DNA from: Saccharothrix sp. HUAS TT1
GTDB taxonomy: Bacteria > Actinomycetota > Actinomycetes > Mycobacteriales > Pseudonocardiaceae
Direction of reading: 5' to 3'
DNA: 64,000 nucleotides
NCBI RefSeq assembly: GCF_040744945.1
Contig: NZ_CP160453.1
Location: 1,860,001-1,924,000, forward strand
Shown here: piece after piece, positions 34,646 to 43,604 of the stretch
Layout: the number at the start of each line of letters is the position of its first letter
How positions within the stretch are numbered: the stretch's first letter is position 1
Position numbers and translations under genes: made by a program
The notes under the pieces: generated by a model
Database searches by the model: none
Told to the model about the DNA's origin: nothing
Seen by the model: only the letters and a program-made list of their open reading frames with translations

Positions 34646-35614
34646 GTGGCGGAGGCGCGGGTGATCCCGCTGCACGGTGCGGACCGACGGCACGGCGCGG
34701 CACGGGCGAGGGCCGAGGCGCCGGCTCCGCCGCCCGAGCCCCCGGTCCGGCCCGTCGAGGAGGCGGCGTCCGAGGGGTGGGAGCGGCGCCTGGCGGAGCT
34801 GCTGGCGTTCGCCCGCCGGCGCGTCCAGGGCGACTACGAGGTGGACGAGTTCGGCTTCGACCCGGACCTCACCGACAACCTGCTGATGCCGCCGCTCAGG
34901 CCGCTGTACGAGAAGTGGTTCCGGGTCGAGGCGATCGGCATGCACAACGTGCCGGGCGAGGGCGGCGCGCTGATCGTCGCCAACCACTCCGGCACCCTGC
35001 CGCTGGACGCGACGATGACGGCGTTCGCGATGCGCGCGGACCACCCGAAGCACCGGCACCTGCGGATGCTGGGCGCGGACCTGGTGTTCAAGACGCCGGT
35101 GCTGGGCGCGATCGCCCGCAAGTCGGGGCAGACGCTGGCGTGCAACCCGGACGCGGAGCGGCTGCTGACGTCGGGCGAGCTGGTCGGCGTGTGGCCCGAG
35201 GGGTTCAAGGGCATCGGCAAGCCGTTCAAGGACCGGTACAAGCTGCAGCGGTTCGGCCGGGGCGGGTTCGTCTCGGCGGCGCTGAACACCGGCGTGCCGA
35301 TCATCCCGTGCTCGATCGTGGGCGCCGAGGAGATCTACCCCAAGATCGGCGACATCAAGGCGCTGGCCAGGCTGTTCGGCTTCCCCTACTTCCCGGTGAC
35401 GCCGTTCTTCCCGCTGCTGGGGCCGCTGGGCGCGATCCCGCTGCCGTCGAAGTGGTACATCGAGTTCGGCGAGCCGATCCGGACCGACGGCTACGGCGAG
35501 CACGCGGCGGACGACCCGATGCTGGTGTTCAACCTGACCGACCAGGTGCGCGAGACGATCCAGCAGACCCTCTACCGGCTGCTCACCCAGCGCCGGAACG
35601 TGTTCCTGGGCTGA
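34646..35614 (+). CDS. PlsC-like/DAGAT-like acyltransferase
   Basis: A 322-residue acyltransferase of the Rv0502 type. After a poorly conserved Ala/Pro/Arg-rich 45 residues come EKWFRVEAIGMHNVPGEGG and VANHSGTLPLD, a version of the acyltransferase His-Asp motif with six residues between. Then VFKTPVLGAIARKSG and the glutamate block VGVWPEGFKGIGKPF with PIIPCSIVGAEE follow. GTG 34646 has GGAGGAGG upstream. It is expected to act on glycerol lipids at the membrane, but the substrate is inferred. Confidence 0.88.
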   Translation: MAEARVIPLHGADRRHGAARARAEAPAPPPEPPVRPVEEAASEGWERRLAELLAFARRRVQGDYEVDEFGFDPDLTDNLLMPPLRPLYEKWFRVEAIGMHNVPGEGGALIVANHSGTLPLDATMTAFAMRADHPKHRHLRMLGADLVFKTPVLGAIARKSGQTLACNPDAERLLTSGELVGVWPEGFKGIGKPFKDRYKLQRFGRGGFVSAALNTGVPIIPCSIVGAEEIYPKIGDIKALARLFGFPYFPVTPFFPLLGPLGAIPLPSKWYIEFGEPIRTDGYGEHAADDPMLVFNLTDQVRETIQQTLYRLLTQRRNVFLG

Positions 35615-35620
35615 CCGGCG

Positions 35621-36508
35621 TCAGCGGTCGCGGCGGCGGTAGGCCAGGGTGGCGGCCACGACGCCCGCCAGGGCGCCGGCGCCGAGGACCGACGGGACGC
35701 CGATCTTGGCGGCCTTGCGGCCGGTGCGGAAGTCGCGGATCTCCCAGCCGCGCTTGCGGGCGGTCTCGCGCAGGCCCGAGTCCGGGTTCACCGCGACCGC
35801 CGTGCCGACGACCGACAGCATCGGCACGTCGTTCACCGAGTCCGAGTAGGCCGTGCACCGCCGCAGGTCCAGGCCCTCCTTGGCGGCCAGGGCGCGCACC
35901 GCGTGCGCCTTGGCCCGGCCGTGCAGCAGGTCGCCGACCAGCCGACCCGTGTAGACGCCGTCCGTGTGCTCCGACACCGTGCCGAGCGCGCCGGTCAGGC
36001 CCAACCGCCGGGCGATGATCTGCGCCAGCTCCACCGGCGTCGCGGTCACCAGCCACACCCGCTGACCGGCGTCCAGGTGCATCTGCGCCAGCGCCTGGGT
36101 GCCCGCCCAGATCCGGTCGGCCATCAGCTCGTCGTAGATCTCCTCGCCGAGCGAGATCAGCTCGGCCACCGTCCGACCGGCCACGAACGACAGCGCCTGC
36201 TCGCGCGACGCCGCCACGCTCTGCGGGTCCTCCCGGCCGCCGACCCGGAACTTGAGCTGCTGCCAGGCGAACCCGGCGAGGTCGGAGTTCTTGAAGTACT
36301 TGCGGGCCGCGAGCCCGCGGGCGAAGTGGAAGATGGACGCGCCCATCATCATGGTGTTGTCGACGTCGAAGAAGGCGGCGGCGGTGAGGTCGGTGGCCAC
36401 GCTCCCGACCGGCCCGACCGTCAGCGCGGCCTCGGCCGACGCCTCACCGGCCAGCGCGGCGAGCCTCTCCCGTTCGGCCGAACCCTCCACCACACGCCTT
36501 CTCACCAC
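35621..36508 (-). CDS. HAD-IB family phosphatase (SerB-like)
   Basis: A 295-residue HAD hydrolase. Motif I is [15 protein letters not shown] with its nucleophile and general acid aspartates, motif II is [11 protein letters not shown], and motif IV is [15 protein letters not shown]. It resembles phosphoserine phosphatase-like HAD-IB proteins (SerB1-type) but has a C-terminal membrane-like segment ([20 protein letters not shown]). It ends only 7 bp from the convergent acyltransferase stop. Confidence 0.9.
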   Translation of the reverse strand: MVRRRVVEGSAERERLAALAGEASAEAALTVGPVGSVATDLTAAAFFDVDNTMMMGASIFHFARGLAARKYFKNSDLAGFAWQQLKFRVGGREDPQSVAASREQALSFVAGRTVAELISLGEEIYDELMADRIWAGTQALAQMHLDAGQRVWLVTATPVELAQIIARRLGLTGALGTVSEHTDGVYTGRLVGDLLHGRAKAHAVRALAAKEGLDLRRCTAYSDSVNDVPMLSVVGTAVAVNPDSGLRETARKRGWEIRDFRTGRKAAKIGVPSVLGAGALAGVVAATLAYRRRDR

Positions 36509-36547
36509 GTCAGCGCCTCCCGAGGTCCGATGGGGACAGGGTAGCGA

Positions 36548-37657
36548 TCAGCCGCCGAGGCCGGGCAGCGGCAACGGGGGCAGGGTCAACGTGGGCAGCG
36601 GCAGCAGCGGGCTCGTCGTCGTGGTGGTCGGCGCGGGTGGCGGGGTCGTGGGCTGCGCCGACGTCGGCACGCCGGCCGGCGCGCTGGTGGCGCCCGGGAC
36701 CTCACGGGTGGTGGTGGGCGCGACGGCGGTGGTCGTGGGCGCCGGGAGCGGCGGTTGACCGCTCTCCGGCGCGGGGTTCGGGACGACCGGCTGCGCCGCG
36801 CACCCGTCCTCGGCGGGCAGCGGCCCGACCTGGTCGACCTGCCCCGACGTCACGGTCCCGCAGTTCATCCGTCCGTGCAGCGCCGACGCGCGGTCGGCGA
36901 TCCGCTCCAGCAGGTCCAGCGACGTGCCCGCCCGCTCGGCGGCCTCGGCGGGCAGCGCCGCCCGCAGCCCGGTCAGCCGGGCGGCGTGCGCGGTGGCCCA
37001 GTCGCGGAGGTCTTCGAGGGCGCGCCGGTCGGAGTTCGACCCGACGGCGGTCAGCACGCGGGAACCGGCGGCGGCGTCCGCGTCGAAGTCGGCCAGCGCG
37101 GTCAGGTAGCCACCGAGCGGCCCGCCGCCGGACTCGCGGTACCGGTCGACCATGGTCTCCAGCTCGGCGACGCGCGCGGCGGCGAACTCCAGCCGCTTCT
37201 GGCCCTTCGACTCCTCGTCGAAGGTGAGGCCGAGCGAGGCGGTCTCGGCGGTGCGCTTGACGCCGTACAGCGCGTCACCCGGCAGGGCGTCCCGGCTGAG
37301 CAGCAGGCTCATCCCGGTCAGCGAGAACAGCAGGCACAGCGCGGCGGCGAGCGCGACCGCTAATCGCGCCCGGGCGCCGCTGCGGCGCTCCCGCCCGGGC
37401 CGGTCGAGGTCGAGCCCGGTCGGCGGCGGTTCGGCCACCGCGCCCAGCACCCTGGCCCGCATCCGCGCGCGGGCGGCCTCGTCGGGGCCCGACGTGACTG
37501 CGGCTTCCCGCAGCAGCGCCACCACCGCCAGCTCGTCGGCGAGGTCCGCGAAGTCGTCGGGGCCGTCACCGACGGGTTCGGGGTGCGCGTCGACCGCGCG
37601 GGCGAACTGCTCGCGCTGCCTGTGCCGCCATAGCGGCGTGATCCCCTTGCCTACCAT
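36548..37657 (-). CDS. DUF5667 membrane protein, likely anti-sigma factor (RsbN-like)
   Basis: A 369-residue protein from ATG 37657. A cytoplasmic N-terminus of about 100 residues (REQFARAVDAHP, LADELAVVALLREAA) is followed by one membrane helix (RLAVALAAALCLLFSLTGMSLLLS). Outside the membrane lies the DUF5667 domain (PGDALYGVKRTAETASLGLTF, helices to about residue 280) and a Pro/Thr-rich tail. It follows the sigma factor gene by about 100 bp. In Streptomyces the gene after bldN is rsbN, an anti-sigma factor of this shape; that match is from memory. Confidence 0.78.
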   Translation of the reverse strand: MVGKGITPLWRHRQREQFARAVDAHPEPVGDGPDDFADLADELAVVALLREAAVTSGPDEAARARMRARVLGAVAEPPPTGLDLDRPGRERRSGARARLAVALAAALCLLFSLTGMSLLLSRDALPGDALYGVKRTAETASLGLTFDEESKGQKRLEFAAARVAELETMVDRYRESGGGPLGGYLTALADFDADAAAGSRVLTAVGSNSDRRALEDLRDWATAHAARLTGLRAALPAEAAERAGTSLDLLERIADRASALHGRMNCGTVTSGQVDQVGPLPAEDGCAAQPVVPNPAPESGQPPLPAPTTTAVAPTTTREVPGATSAPAGVPTSAQPTTPPPAPTTTTTSPLLPLPTLTLPPLPLPGLGG

Positions 37658-37760
37658 CCCGCGTGGCCAACCATCCCGCACTGTCTGGAGCGTCCCTGCC
37701 CCGAACAACGAACCGGGTGGTCCCGGGGTTACGCGCGGGGCGCGTGGTGCAACGGTGATC

Positions 37761-38414
37761 TCACCGCAACCACGTGGGCAGCAGCTGGGCCAACCGGCGC
37801 ACCGCTCGGTGCTGCAGGGCCTTGATCGCGCCCTCGTTGCGCCCCATCCTCGCGGCCGTCTCCGCCACGGACAACCCCTGGATGAACCTCAGGGTGATGC
37901 ATTCGCGCTGGTCTTCACCCAGCTGGGCGACGCATCGCAGCAGCTCGGCGTTGGTCGCGTCGGTCAGCACCTCCTGCTCGGGACCGTCCGCGACCTCGCG
38001 GTTGTCGGCCAGCTCGGCCGTCGTGACCTCCAGCCGGTAGCGGCTGGACTTCACGTGGTCGAAGACGATGTTGCGCGCGATCGTGACGAACCAGGCGCCG
38101 ACGTCGCGGCCCTGGTAGCTGATCGACCCGATGCTGCGCAGCGCGCGCAGGAACGTCTCGCTGGTGACGTCCTCGGCCAGCGTGCGGTCGCCGACCCGGA
38201 AGAGCACGTACCGGTACACCACGTCGACGTACCGGTCGTAAAGCGCGCCGAACGCGTCCGTGTCGCCGCCCTGAGCGGCGCGGACCAGGTTCCACGGCTC
38301 CTCGGCCGCGTTGCTCTCCACGTTCTCGATCGTGCTGGACTGCCCTCCCGCGCTCCACCTGGACCGGAGCGTCCGGACGGTTCGGACGGAGTTCTCGCGT
38401 GCCCGTGCGGTCAT
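37761..38414 (-). CDS. bldN: ECF sigma factor, BldN-like
   Basis: A 217-residue sigma-70 family factor. Region 2 is FGALYDRYVDVVYRYVLFRVGDRTLAEDVTSETFLRA with GRDVGAWFVTIARNIVFDHVKS; region 4 is LGEDQRECITLRFIQGLSVAETAARMGRNEGAIKALQHRAVRRLAQL. The N-terminus is a 45-residue extension before region 2; BldN of Streptomyces also has such an extension. The partner DUF5667 gene downstream and the nearby HAD and glutaredoxin genes and rex-hemACD cluster support the name by position. It is divergent from the CoA ligase gene across 172 bp. Confidence 0.75.
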   Translation of the reverse strand: MTARARENSVRTVRTLRSRWSAGGQSSTIENVESNAAEEPWNLVRAAQGGDTDAFGALYDRYVDVVYRYVLFRVGDRTLAEDVTSETFLRALRSIGSISYQGRDVGAWFVTIARNIVFDHVKSSRYRLEVTTAELADNREVADGPEQEVLTDATNAELLRCVAQLGEDQRECITLRFIQGLSVAETAARMGRNEGAIKALQHRAVRRLAQLLPTWLR

Positions 38415-38586
38415 CGGCTCGCGGCACCTCCACAGGGTCGCCGTGCCGGCAGCATACGTGTTGTTACTCCGTAGTAGGTAGCGGCAAGTGGTCTCGAACC
38501 TGCCACGCGGGCGGAGGCACTGCGTGACGCCACCCGCGCGTGACAGACTGCGCTGAGGTCCGCTGTGGTTCACCAGGAGGTCGACG

Positions 38587-40068
38587 TTGACCGCTTCCGC
38601 AAGCAACATCTCCGACCTGGTTCGCGCCTCCGCGCACCGTGGACCCAAGCACGTCGCACTGGTGGATGTCACTGCCCCCGGTGCAGCCGGGGCCGACTGC
38701 ACCTGGGCCGAGTTCGACGCCGCCGTGGACGGCGAGGCGCACCGGCTGGTCGCCGCGGGCGTGCGACCGGGCGACCGGGTCGTCGTGCGGCTGCCCACCG
38801 GCCTCCCGTTCTGCGTCGCCGTGTTCGGGGTGCTGCGCGCGGGCGGCGTGCTGGTGCCCGCCGGTCCCGGCCAGCCGGGCCGCGAGCTCCGGAAGCTGGT
38901 CTCGGACAGCGGCGCGAAGCTGCTCGTCGGCGACCGCGGCGACGTGGACGTCGAGGCGCTGCCCGCGCCGGGCCTGGAGCCGGGCGAGGAGTTCACCGCC
39001 ATCGGCTCCGGCGAGGACCTGGCCGTGCTCGGCTACACCTCCGGCACGTCCGGCTCGCCGCGCGGCGCGATGCTGTCGCACCGGGCGCTGCTGGCCAACG
39101 TCGCGCAGTGCGCGTCCCTGCGGCCCGCGCCGGTCACCGCGGGGGACCGGGTGCTGCTGGCGCTGCCGCTGTTCCACGTCTACGGCCTCGGCCCCGGCCT
39201 GTTCCAGGTGGCGGGCGCGGGCGCGACGGCCGTGCTGCTGGAGCGGTTCGACCCGGACCAGGCGCTGACCGCGATCCGCGAGCACCGGGTGACCACGCTG
39301 GTCGGCGTGCCGCCGATGTACGCGGCGATCCTGGCCCAGCCGGTCGACCGGCTCCGCGACGACCTGGCCACGGTCCGCCTGTTCACCTCCGGCGCCGCGC
39401 CGCTCGCGCCCGGCCTGCTCGACGCCATGCGCGACGCCGTCGGCCTGCCGGTCTACGAGGGCTACGGGCTGACCGAGACCGGCCCGGTGCTGACCACGAC
39501 GCTGGCGGGCGGCGCGCCCAAGGCCGGTTCGGTCGGCCGCGCGCTGCCGGGCGTGGAGGTGCGGCTGGTCGACACCGACGGCCGGCCGCTGGACCAGGAC
39601 GAGGACGAGCCGGGCACCGGCCTGGTCGCGGCCAGGGGCGACAACCTGTTCGACGGCTACTGGCCGGACGGCGCGCACGGCCCGGACGCCGAGGGCTGGT
39701 TCCGCACCGGCGACGTCGGCTACCTCGACGCCGACGGCGACCTGCACCTGGTCGACCGGGCGGGCGACCTGATCATCGTCAACGGCTTCAACGTCTACCC
39801 GCACGAGGTCGAGCACGTGGTGGCCGAGCTGGCCGGGGTGGCCGAGGCGGCGGCGGTCGGCGTGCCGGACGAGCGGACCGGCGAGTCGGTCAAGGTGGTG
39901 ATCGTGGCGGACGAGGGCGCCCGCCTGACCGAGGACGCGGTGAAGGACCACTGCGCGGCCCGGCTGGCGAAGTTCAAGGTGCCGACCGTGGTCGAGTTCG
40001 CCACGACCCTGCCGCACTCGCCGACCGGCAAGCTGGCGCGGGCCCGGCTGCGGCTGCCCCTAGCCTGA
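38587..40068 (+). CDS. AMP-forming acyl-CoA synthetase
   Basis: A 493-residue ANL enzyme. The phosphate loop is LGYTSGTSGSPRGAMLSHR, the A5 block EGYGLTETGPVLTTT, then EGWFRTGDVGYLDADGD and VDRAGDLIIVNGFNVYPHEVE. The adenylation lysine is in LPHSPTGKLARARLR. It starts at TTG 38587 with AGGAGG upstream. The glutaredoxin gene starts 5 bp after its stop. The acid it activates is unknown. It is distinct in sequence from the ligase at 9133. Confidence 0.92.
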   Translation: MTASASNISDLVRASAHRGPKHVALVDVTAPGAAGADCTWAEFDAAVDGEAHRLVAAGVRPGDRVVVRLPTGLPFCVAVFGVLRAGGVLVPAGPGQPGRELRKLVSDSGAKLLVGDRGDVDVEALPAPGLEPGEEFTAIGSGEDLAVLGYTSGTSGSPRGAMLSHRALLANVAQCASLRPAPVTAGDRVLLALPLFHVYGLGPGLFQVAGAGATAVLLERFDPDQALTAIREHRVTTLVGVPPMYAAILAQPVDRLRDDLATVRLFTSGAAPLAPGLLDAMRDAVGLPVYEGYGLTETGPVLTTTLAGGAPKAGSVGRALPGVEVRLVDTDGRPLDQDEDEPGTGLVAARGDNLFDGYWPDGAHGPDAEGWFRTGDVGYLDADGDLHLVDRAGDLIIVNGFNVYPHEVEHVVAELAGVAEAAAVGVPDERTGESVKVVIVADEGARLTEDAVKDHCAARLAKFKVPTVVEFATTLPHSPTGKLARARLRLPLA

Positions 40069-40073
40069 GCACC

Positions 40074-40310
40074 GTGAGCCACCACGTCACCTTGATGAGC
40101 CGGGTCGACTGCCACGCCTGCGAGCAGGCCCGCGCCGACCTGGAGCGGATCTGCGGCGAGCTGGGCGTCCCCTGGGACGTGCGGGACGTCGACGCCGACC
40201 GCGAGCTGCGCGCCGAGTACGGGGACCGGGTGCCGGTGATCCTGGTCGACGGCGAGGAGCACGGCTACTGGTCGGTCGAGGAGGACCGGTTGCGCGCGGC
40301 CCTGCGCTGA
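40074..40310 (+). CDS. Glutaredoxin-like thiol protein
   Basis: A 78-residue thioredoxin-fold protein with a CxxC site in VTLMSRVDCHACEQARADL, then WDVRDVDADRELRAEYGDRVPVILVDGEEHG with the cis-proline in RVPVI. It matches the DUF836/glutaredoxin-like family found near hemA in actinobacteria. GTG 40074. Probably a cytoplasmic disulfide reductase; partner unknown. Confidence 0.88.
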   Translation: MSHHVTLMSRVDCHACEQARADLERICGELGVPWDVRDVDADRELRAEYGDRVPVILVDGEEHGYWSVEEDRLRAALR

Positions 40311-40374
40311 GGGCCGATTACCGCGCGCTTACGGTTTCGGCGAACCGGATGGCTCCTGGTGTCGAATCAACACC

Positions 40375-41877
40375 ATGAAGCGCTCGACCGCCGCCCTCGT
40401 CGGCACCCTCGGCGTGGCCGCCGCGCTCGCGGCCGGTCACCTCGTCGCGGGGGTGGTGGGGCCGTCGGCCTCGCCGTTCCTCGCGGTGGGCAACACCGCG
40501 ATCGACTTCACGCCGAGCCCCTTGAAGGACTTCGCGGTCCGCACGTTCGGCACCTACGACAAGCTCGTGCTGCTGCTCGGCATGGCGGTGGTGCTGCTGG
40601 TCGCGGCGGTGGTCGCGGGCCTGCTGTCCCGGCGTTCACCGCTGCCCGGCACGGTGCTCGCGACCGTGCTGGGCCTCTTGGGCGTCGCCGCCGTGCTGTA
40701 CCGGCCCGACCTGGGTCAGCTGGGCGTCCTCGCGCCGGTCGCGAGCCTGGTCGTGGGCGTGGTGGTGTTCCGCCGGCTGCACGCCGAGGCGTCCCGGCCC
40801 GCCGAGACCGCCGACGGCCGCCGCGCGTTCCTCATCGCCTCCGGCGCGACGGCGGTCGGCGCGGGGCTCGCGGGACTGGTCGGCCAGTTCGCGGGCGGCC
40901 GCGTGGACGTCGAGGCGTCCCGCCGGGCTGTCGGCGAGCTCAAGCCGACGACCCCGGCCCCGGCCGTCCCGCCGGGCGCGGACTTCGCCGCCGAGGGCAC
41001 GCCCGCCTTCATCACGCCGAACGAGGACTTCTACCGGATCGACACGGCGCTGAGCGTGCCGCGGGTCCGGGCCGAGGACTGGGTGCTGCGGGTGCACGGC
41101 ATGGTCGACCGCGAGCTGAACCTCCGCTACGACGACCTGCGGCGGCGTGACCTGGTGGAGCGGACCGTGACGATGGTCTGCGTGTCCAACGAGGTGGGCG
41201 GGCCGTACATCTCCACCGCCAACTTCGTCGGCGTGCCGCTGCGGGAGGTCCTGCTGGAGGCGGGCGTCCGGGAGGGCGCGGACCAGCTGTTCTCCACCAG
41301 CGCCGACGGCTGGACCGCCGGCTCGCCGGTCGACGTCGTGCTGGAGGAGGACCGGGGCGCGCTGATCGCGCTCGCGATGAACGGCGAGCCGCTGCCGCTG
41401 GAGCACGGCTTCCCGGCCCGCCTGGTGGTGCCCGGCCTCTACGGCTACGTCTCGGCCACGAAGTGGGTGGTCGACCTGGAGCTGACCACGTTCGAGGCGA
41501 AGCGCGGCTACTGGCTGGACCGCGGCTGGGCGCGGCGGGCGCCGGTGAAGGTGATGTCCCGGATCGACCGCCCCGAGGGCCTGTCCACGGTGCCCGGCAA
41601 GGTCGTCGCCACCGGTGTGGCGTGGGCCCAGCCGACCGGCATCGCGAAGGTGGAGGTCCGGGTCGACAACGGCCCGTGGCGGACCGCGACGCTCGCCGAG
41701 GACGTGAACGGCTCGACGTGGCGGATGTGGCGGATCGAGCTGGACCTCCCGTCCGGCGGTCACACGATCGAGTCACGCGCCACCGACAAGGCCGGCTCCA
41801 CCCAGCCGCAGGCCCGGCTGGCCCCCGTCCCGGACGGCGCGACCGGCTGGCACTCCATCTTCTTCACCGTTGCCTAG
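40375..41877 (+). CDS. Membrane-anchored molybdopterin-dependent oxidoreductase (sulfite oxidase-like)
   Basis: A 500-residue protein. Four N-terminal membrane segments (about 5-130) are followed by a second membrane-like stretch with an arginine pair (GRRAFLIASGATAVGAGLAGLV). The sulfite oxidase-type molybdopterin domain follows: NEDFYRIDTALSVPRV, WVLRVHGMV, TMVCVSNEVGGPYI with the Mo-ligand cysteine and GFPARLVVPGLYGYVSATKWV. A Mo-cofactor dimerisation domain closes it (RIDRPEGLSTVPGKVVATGVAW). The catalytic part should face outward. Physiological substrate unknown. Confidence 0.93.
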   Translation: MKRSTAALVGTLGVAAALAAGHLVAGVVGPSASPFLAVGNTAIDFTPSPLKDFAVRTFGTYDKLVLLLGMAVVLLVAAVVAGLLSRRSPLPGTVLATVLGLLGVAAVLYRPDLGQLGVLAPVASLVVGVVVFRRLHAEASRPAETADGRRAFLIASGATAVGAGLAGLVGQFAGGRVDVEASRRAVGELKPTTPAPAVPPGADFAAEGTPAFITPNEDFYRIDTALSVPRVRAEDWVLRVHGMVDRELNLRYDDLRRRDLVERTVTMVCVSNEVGGPYISTANFVGVPLREVLLEAGVREGADQLFSTSADGWTAGSPVDVVLEEDRGALIALAMNGEPLPLEHGFPARLVVPGLYGYVSATKWVVDLELTTFEAKRGYWLDRGWARRAPVKVMSRIDRPEGLSTVPGKVVATGVAWAQPTGIAKVEVRVDNGPWRTATLAEDVNGSTWRMWRIELDLPSGGHTIESRATDKAGSTQPQARLAPVPDGATGWHSIFFTVA

Positions 41878-41958
41878 ATCACTCGAAAAAGGGCGAACCG
41901 GATCCGGGGCCACTTCGAACGCCTCAGTGACCACCAAGTCCACCGAGGAGTGATCCCA

Positions 41959-42612
41959 GTGCGGAACCGCAAGCTCGCCACCGCTGCCGCCATCGCTGCC
42001 GCCACGCTCTCCCTCGCCGCCTGCGGTGGGATGGACCCCGCGTCCTCCGGGTCCGGCAGCACCAGCACCACGACCGCCGCCACCACCACCGAGTCGATGG
42101 CCGCGTCCGACGGCATGACGACGACGGCCGACGTGTTCGGCCCCGGCTGCGCCCAGGTGCCCACCGACCCGTCGGACAAGGGCTCGCTGGAGGGGATGGC
42201 CACCGACCCGGTCGCCACCGCCGCGTCCAACAACCCGCTGCTGACCAAGCTCGTCGCGGCGGTCGGCGCGGCCGGGCTCGGCGACACGCTGAACACCCAG
42301 AAGGCGATCACGGTGTTCGCGCCCTACGACGGCGCGTTCGCCGAGCTGGGCGACGCGAAGTTCAACGAACTCGCAGGGCAGCCCGCCGTCCTCGGCGACA
42401 TCCTGAAGTACCACGTGGTCGGCGAGCGCTACGACGCCGCGGCCCTGGAGTCCGCCGGCACGGTCGACACCCTGCTCGGCGAGGAGCTGACCATCGCGGG
42501 TTCCGGCGACTCGATGACCGTCAACGGCGCCCCGGTCCTGTGCGGCAACATCCCCACCGCCAACGCCACCGTGTTCGTGATCGGCAAGGTCCTCACCCCG
42601 CCCGCCGCCTGA
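41959..42612 (+). CDS. Fasciclin (FAS1) domain lipoprotein
   Basis: A 217-residue lipoprotein: signal TAAAIAAATLSLAACGGM with the lipidation cysteine, a Ser/Thr-rich linker, then one FAS1 domain (about 90-215) with NPLLTKLVAAVGAAGL, AITVFAPYDGAFAEL, DILKYHVVGERYDA and the final ANATVFVIGKVLTP. It resembles mycobacterial MPT83/MPT70. GTG 41959 has GAGGAG eight bases upstream. FAS1 domains act in adhesion at the cell surface. Confidence 0.92.
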   Translation: MRNRKLATAAAIAAATLSLAACGGMDPASSGSGSTSTTTAATTTESMAASDGMTTTADVFGPGCAQVPTDPSDKGSLEGMATDPVATAASNNPLLTKLVAAVGAAGLGDTLNTQKAITVFAPYDGAFAELGDAKFNELAGQPAVLGDILKYHVVGERYDAAALESAGTVDTLLGEELTIAGSGDSMTVNGAPVLCGNIPTANATVFVIGKVLTPPAA

Positions 42613-42714
42613 GGCGGACCCCGACGTGGTGGGAGTGGCGCGGCGGATCGCGCCACTCCCACCGCCCATCACCCGATGGTGGGCGGCGTCCCCGCGCCCA
42701 CGCGTTCGTCAACT

Positions 42715-42732
42715 TTGTGCATGCGTTCACAA
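42715..42732. promoter_or_regulatory. Rex operator (ROP) upstream of rex
   Basis: TTGTGCATGCGTTCACAA differs from the TTGTGAA-N4-TTCACAA Rex consensus at one position. It lies 76 bp before the chosen rex start. Rex would repress its own operon, and with it hemACD, until NADH rises, as known in Streptomyces. Confidence 0.82.
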
Positions 42733-42808
42733 GCGGTACGGTGGACGCATCACTCCGCTGGTGGCGGTACCCGGCGGGTCAGTGCGACGGATGTCGAGGA
42801 GTTCCAGC

Positions 42809-43570
42809 GTGGCGGCTCAGCGGGGCGAGGGTGACGGTGTCGTGACCCGCCCAGGAGACACCGCCCCCGCCGACGTCCGGGAGCGGGCGCGCGCGATCCC
42901 CGAGGCGGCGGTCGCGCGGCTGGCGGTCTACCTCCGGGTGCTCTCGGGCATGGCCGAGCAGGGCGTGACGACCATCTCCAGCGAGGAGCTGGCCGGCGCC
43001 GCGGGCGTCAACTCGGCCAAGCTCCGCAAGGACCTGTCCTACATCGGCTCGTACGGCACCAGGGGCGTCGGCTACGACGTCGAGGTGCTGGTGAGCCACA
43101 TCGAGCGCATCCTCGGCCTCACCCGCAAGCACTCGGTGGCGGTCGTCGGGATCGGTAATCTTGGTCACGCGCTGGCCAACTACGGCGGCTTCCCCAGCCG
43201 GGGCTTCCCGGTCGCCGCGCTGTTCGACATCGACGACGACCTGACGGGAGTGCCGGTAGGCGGCATCCCGGTCAACCACATCGACGACATCACGACCGTC
43301 TGCGCCGAGCGCGAGGTCTCGATCGGCGTCATCGCGACACCGCCGCAGGCAGCTCAGGCCGTCTGCGACCGTTTGGTATCCGCCGGAGTCCAGTGCATCC
43401 TGAACTTCGCACCCGTCGTGCTCCAAGTGCCGGACTACGTCGAGGTGCGCAAGGTCGACCTGGCGGTCGAGATGCAGATCCTGTCGTTCCACGTCGCGCG
43501 ACGGGCTGACGAGGCCGCCGGTGACGTCGTCAACGGCATCGGTGTGGACGGGGTGGTGATTCGCCCGTGA
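42809..43570 (+). CDS. rex: Redox-sensing transcriptional repressor Rex
   Basis: A 253-residue NADH/NAD+ sensor. The N-terminal winged helix has [21 protein letters not shown] and [35 protein letters not shown]. The Rossmann domain has [31 protein letters not shown] and [18 protein letters not shown], ending in the domain-swapped helix. GTG 42809 is preceded by GAGGAG at seven bases; GTG 42842 is an alternative. The Rex operator upstream supports autoregulation. Confidence 0.95.
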   Translation: MAAQRGEGDGVVTRPGDTAPADVRERARAIPEAAVARLAVYLRVLSGMAEQGVTTISSEELAGAAGVNSAKLRKDLSYIGSYGTRGVGYDVEVLVSHIERILGLTRKHSVAVVGIGNLGHALANYGGFPSRGFPVAALFDIDDDLTGVPVGGIPVNHIDDITTVCAEREVSIGVIATPPQAAQAVCDRLVSAGVQCILNFAPVVLQVPDYVEVRKVDLAVEMQILSFHVARRADEAAGDVVNGIGVDGVVIRP

Positions 43571-43604
43571 TCGTGCGGGTAGTGCGTCGGTCGGTGGTGC
43601 GCGC

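Noticed and set aside
38461..38480. TTACTCCGTAGTA dyad upstream of the sigma factor as a BldD site
   Set aside because: Several fixed positions of the BldD consensus do not match.
38464..40017. Minus-strand frame of 517 codons antisense to the second CoA ligase
   Set aside because: Same reason: a shadow of a recognisable enzyme, with no motifs of its own.
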